Shown here in pieces: positions 14,994 to 16,899 of a DNA stretch of 16,899 nucleotides (position 1 is the stretch's first letter; each line of letters begins with the position of its first letter). Origin of the DNA: DATAFO01 sp046728015 (GTDB lineage Bacteria; Actinomycetota; Thermoleophilia; Solirubrobacterales; 70-9); the NCBI GenBank assembly GCA_046728015.1, contig JBKPDQ010000119.1:1-16899 (forward strand), in the 5' to 3' direction. Below the pieces are notes generated by a model. It ran no database searches. It was not told where the DNA came from and worked only from the letters and a program-made list of their open reading frames with translations. Made by a program: the position numbers and the translations under genes.

Positions 14994-16177
14994 CAGAACA
15001 GCCCTTTGGACTCGAGCGCGTCCTCGAGCTTGGCGCGCAGGCTCGGGACGAAGCCGTTGAGCTGGATGTTCGACGGCGGCGACACGGTGGTGGCGATCGC
15101 CAGCGAGACGTCCTCGTAGGCCGGGGTCTGCGGGCGCACCGCGCCGGACTCGACCTGCCGGCGGATCAGGTCCGCGAACGGGTATGCCTTGCGGAGGCTC
15201 GGCTCGTCGTACAGGCTCGACAGGGTCGGCGGCAGGCCGCCCTTGATCGCCGCCTCGCGCTGGTTCTGGGCGTTGCGCAGGCAGGTGGCGGCCTCGAACG
15301 CCTCGGTCGGATGCGTGGTGTAGGCGCCGACGCCCCAGTTGATGCCGCCGACCGGCGCCTTCGCCGGCTTGCCCGGGTCGACCTGGGGATACGGCTTCCA
15401 CGCGATCTGCTTGAACAGCGCGGGCACGTCCTGGCGCGCGCTCGGGTAGATGAACGGGTAGTTGATCTCGAACGCGGCGTCGCCCTGCTCGAAGGCGAGC
15501 CGGTTCTGGTCCTCCATCTGCGCGCTCAGCGACGGATCGGCGGCCGGCGAGGTGGCCAGGTTCTTCATGATCTGCCCCGCCGTGTGTCCGGCGTTGCCGA
15601 GCGTGACCTTGTTGCCGTCGATGATCGTGCCGCCCGCCGACTGGACGAGCGAGTTGAACCAGACGACGACGCCCTCGTACTGCGCGCCCTGGATCTCGAT
15701 CCGCCTGGCGGTCGGCAGCTTCGACGCCTGGGCGATCAGCCCGTCCCAGGTGCGCGCCGGGTTGCGGACGAGATCCTTGCGGTACCACAGCAGCTGCGTG
15801 TTGGTGTTCGCCGGCGCGGCCCACAGCCGCCCCTGATAGGTCGCGGTCTTCAGCGGTCCGGCGAGCGTGCCCCGCCGGACCGGGCCCGCGAACTGCTCTG
15901 GCCACGGCTTGATCCAGCCCGCCGATGCGAACTCCGCCGTCCACACCACGTCCATGCCGGCGATGTCGATGCTCGAGGACTTCGCCGCCAGCAGCCGCAC
16001 GAGCGTCTGCCGCTGCTGGTCGGCGTCGTTCGACAGGGCGTTGAACACGATCCGGTACCGCCCGTCCGACTGCTCGCTGCAGCGCCTCGCGGCGTCGGTG
16101 AAGGAGCCTGACGGCTCCTGGAACACCCACAGGTTCAGCGTGGCCGGACCGCCGGAGCCGCCCGAGCCGCAACCCAC
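14993..16177 (-). CDS. Sugar ABC transporter substrate-binding lipoprotein, LpqY-like; canonical start missing
   Basis: From the first usable start codon (GTG 16177) this gives 394 aa, but that start falls just two residues before the lipobox cysteine (V-G-C) and would lose export. An unbroken frame extends upstream and encodes a full lipoprotein signal (16178-16255, separate entry) without ATG, GTG or TTG. The mature protein is a typical family 1 binding protein: TLNLWVFQEPSGSFTDAARR, DIAGMDVVWTAEFASAGWIKPW, LWAAPANTNTQLLWYRKDLV, AFEQGDAAFEINYPFIYPSA, GGINWGVGAYTTHP. The DVVWTAEFA-AGW and PAYEDVSLAI segments recall the trehalose-binding protein LpqY of mycobacteria. It is the first gene of a three-gene importer operon without ATPase. 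Its stop shares one base with the permease start. Confidence 0.88.
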   Translation of the reverse strand: MGCGSGGSGGPATLNLWVFQEPSGSFTDAARRCSEQSDGRYRIVFNALSNDADQQRQTLVRLLAAKSSSIDIAGMDVVWTAEFASAGWIKPWPEQFAGPVRRGTLAGPLKTATYQGRLWAAPANTNTQLLWYRKDLVRNPARTWDGLIAQASKLPTARRIEIQGAQYEGVVVWFNSLVQSAGGTIIDGNKVTLGNAGHTAGQIMKNLATSPAADPSLSAQMEDQNRLAFEQGDAAFEINYPFIYPSARQDVPALFKQIAWKPYPQVDPGKPAKAPVGGINWGVGAYTTHPTEAFEAATCLRNAQNQREAAIKGGLPPTLSSLYDEPSLRKAYPFADLIRRQVESGAVRPQTPAYEDVSLAIATTVSPPSNIQLNGFVPSLRAKLEDALESKGLF

Positions 16178-16255
16178 GAGGACGAGCGCGGCGAGAGCGA
16201 GGGCCGTGGCGGCGAGCGTCGCGAGGACGCCGGTGGATGAGGTCGCTGTCCTGAT
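16178..16255 (-). other. Lipoprotein signal-peptide coding segment with no canonical start codon
   Basis: Continuing the binding-protein frame upstream of GTG 16177 gives, from ATC 16255, an Arg at position 2, then TATSSTGVLATLAATALALA and ALVLVGC. This is a textbook lipoprotein signal (basic start, Ala/Leu core, LVGC lipobox). The frame is closed by TAG 27 codons further upstream at about 16307-16309 on the plus strand scale, and none of the intervening codons is ATG, GTG, TTG or CTG. The best-placed initiator is ATC, one base from ATG. Possible readings are a rare ATC start, a sequencing error, or a start-codon mutation. Confidence 0.6.
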
Positions 16256-16268
16256 GCCCGCGGATGCT

Positions 16269-16284
16269 CGTGGCTCACGCCACG
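16269..16284. repeat. Inverted repeat upstream of the second binding-protein gene
   Basis: CGTGGC and GCCACG form perfect 6-bp arms around TCAC, about 14 bases upstream of the ATC at 16255. It would form a hairpin in the 5' leader or could be a regulator site. Confidence 0.3.
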
Positions 16285-16341
16285 GCTGTCGTCGGCCTCC
16301 AGGATGCTCTTCGGTCTACCGCGCGCGGAGTACGCATGGTC

Positions 16342-16473
16342 TCAGTCGACCGGCGGCCCACCCGACCGGCGGGCGACGTAGTCGGCGACCGTGTATCCCG
16401 CCCGGACGTACGTCAGCGCCGCGGCTCCGCGGCGACGGCGCAACAACGGCTGCCGTTCGCCCGATCGTGACAC
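16342..16473 (-). CDS. Candidate small protein or gene remnant (43 aa)
   Basis: A minus-strand frame from GTG 16473 to TGA 16344-16342 encodes 43 residues: a basic first half with an RRRR run, then ALTYVRAGYTVADYVARRSG and a short GPPVD ending. I recognise no family. The second half looks coding: nearly every codon ends in G or C, with TAC, GTC, GAC and GCC as in the neighbouring real genes, and the composition (Tyr, Val, Asp) is unlike the Arg/Pro/Ser-rich shadows typical here. No convincing Shine-Dalgarno precedes the GTG, and the frame is open a little further upstream to a TGA. It lies just upstream of the binding-protein gene on the same strand. It may be a small gene, or the surviving 3' end of a larger deleted gene. 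Confidence 0.35.
   Translation of the reverse strand: MSRSGERQPLLRRRRGAAALTYVRAGYTVADYVARRSGGPPVD
16417..16434. repeat. 18-bp perfect inverted repeat
   Basis: CGCCGCGG and CCGCGGCG face each other across two bases. It lies in the divergent intergenic region, inside the candidate 43-aa frame. It could be a regulator site or a hairpin, but strong GC bias makes such dyads fairly common. Confidence 0.3.
16445..16457. repeat. 13-bp dyad upstream of the GAF gene
   Basis: AACGGC and GCCGTT surround a single T about 75 bases before the GAF-protein ATG. The odd-length symmetric form resembles a small operator. No promoter hexamers with normal spacing were found near it (TTGACG at 16478 has no matching -10). 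Confidence 0.25.
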
Positions 16474-16532
16474 CTTGTTGACGCTGGGCGGCGGCGCGCG
16501 AGCCTGACATCATCGCGCCGGAGGCCATCGCC

Positions 16533-16899
16533 ATGACCGTCACCGCCCAGGAGGAGGCCGCGCTCGCGCGTCTCGTCGCGTTGGTCTCCGACGGCGCGAA
16601 ACCAGCGGACGTGTTCCCCGCGATCGTGGCGGAGACCTCGGCGGTACTGGGCGTGCCGGCGGTCGCGCTCGGTCGCTACGAGGCGGACGGGCCGACGACG
16701 CTGCTAGCAGGCGACTGGCCGCAGGACGGCCCCGGGCTCGCGGCGACGGTCCACGAGACCCGGTGCGCCGCGAGCACCGGCTCGGCGGCCGGTGTCCCGG
16801 TCATGGTCGACGACGCGGTCTGGGGCGTGCTGTGCGCCGGCATGAGCGACGACGAGGCGCTGCCGGTCGACGCCGAGACACGCCTGCGCGGTTTCGTGC
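16533..16899 (+). CDS. GAF-domain protein, probably a sensor kinase (3' end outside window)
   Basis: The frame from ATG 16533 is open to the window end (122 codons). CGGAGG (16518-16523 region) sits about 8 bases upstream of the ATG, a good ribosome site. The start MTVTAQEEAALARLVALVSDGAKP and the following DVFPAIVAETSAVLGVPAVALGRYEADG match the opening of GAF domains in actinobacterial sensor kinases, which typically read ALRRVATLVA-G-P-EVF-AV-EEVG-LLG. The later GVPVMVDDAVWGVLCAGM is the usual GAF beta-strand pair. Cofactor or ligand cannot be told from this part. Such proteins usually continue into further GAF domains and a HisKA_3/HATPase kinase, but a phosphatase or cyclase output is also possible. 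It is transcribed away from the binding-protein operon. Confidence 0.75.
   Translation, partial: MTVTAQEEAALARLVALVSDGAKPADVFPAIVAETSAVLGVPAVALGRYEADGPTTLLAGDWPQDGPGLAATVHETRCAASTGSAAGVPVMVDDAVWGVLCAGMSDDEALPVDAETRLRGFV

Larger units (their letters stand above)
16256..16532. other. Divergent intergenic region between importer operon and GAF gene
   Basis: These 277 bases should carry the promoters of both the minus-strand transporter operon and the plus-strand GAF gene. They contain three inverted repeats and one coding-like short minus-strand frame, each listed separately. I found no convincing -35/-10 pair on either strand. Confidence 0.4.

Noticed and set aside
13947..15119. 390-codon open frame on the plus strand over the second transporter
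   Set aside because: The product is mostly Arg/Glu/Asp/His strings with no domain, and the opposite strand has clear permease and binding-protein genes.
14994..16172. Upstream extension of the MalF/SugA permease frame giving a 708-aa protein
   Set aside because: The extension is an out-of-frame read of the binding-protein gene; the permease has a good ATG at 14993 with a stop-start overlap.
16475..16510. Promoter with TTGTTG or TTGACG before the GAF gene
   Set aside because: The only -10-like sequence (TGACAT) is 21-24 bases away, outside normal spacing.
1..16899. tRNA, rRNA, CRISPR array, insertion sequence or prophage genes
   Set aside because: No cloverleaf-like segment, no regularly spaced repeats, no transposase or integrase motif and no terminal inverted repeats were seen on either strand by eye.

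Overview
The window is high-GC DNA (third codon positions almost always G or C). Its gene families point to a soil actinobacterium: a LuxR regulator of the large ATP-binding type, two CUT1 sugar importers without their own ATPase, a GH78 rhamnosidase and NarL-type two-component genes. The C-terminal tail encoded near 4338 resembles secreted proteins I remember from Solirubrobacterales (Thermoleophilia), so that order is my best guess. This is inference from gene content, not a phylogenetic result.

Region 1 (1-3959, + strand) looks like a redox or stress module. It holds the 3' end of a flavin oxidoreductase, a tandem universal stress protein overlapping it by ATGA, a two-helix membrane protein of unknown function, a 64-aa zinc-ribbon protein, and a NarL-family histidine kinase / response regulator pair that also overlap by ATGA. 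Two nearly identical 22-bp dyads (1308-1329 and 2021-2042) lie 58 and 51 bp upstream of the membrane-protein and zinc-ribbon genes. Their GGG-N8-CCC core has the spacing of the mycobacterial DosR box. I infer that they may be operators for the neighbouring response regulator.

Region 2 (3960-4636) has no intact gene but carries debris: the first 17 codons of an aldo/keto reductase with its Shine-Dalgarno on the minus strand, the last 62 codons of a secreted-protein-like gene on the plus strand, and a perfect 13-bp stem terminator-like hairpin.

Region 3 (4637-10344, + strand) is a tight four-gene operon: sugar-binding lipoprotein, two CUT1 permeases, and a GH78 alpha-L-rhamnosidase with no signal peptide. 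The layout suggests uptake of a rhamnoside followed by intracellular cleavage. No ATP-binding subunit is present.

Region 4 (10300-16255, - strand) has a 918-aa LuxR-type ATP-binding regulator whose 3' end overlaps the rhamnosidase by 45 bp tail to tail. Upstream of it lies a second importer (binding protein, two permeases) that resembles trehalose-type LpqY-SugA-SugB systems and again lacks an ATPase. The binding protein has a complete in-frame lipoprotein signal peptide but no ATG, GTG or TTG codon in front of it.

Region 5 (16256-16899) is a divergent intergenic stretch with a coding-like 43-aa minus-strand ORF and palindromes, then the 5' end of a GAF-domain protein that runs off the window.
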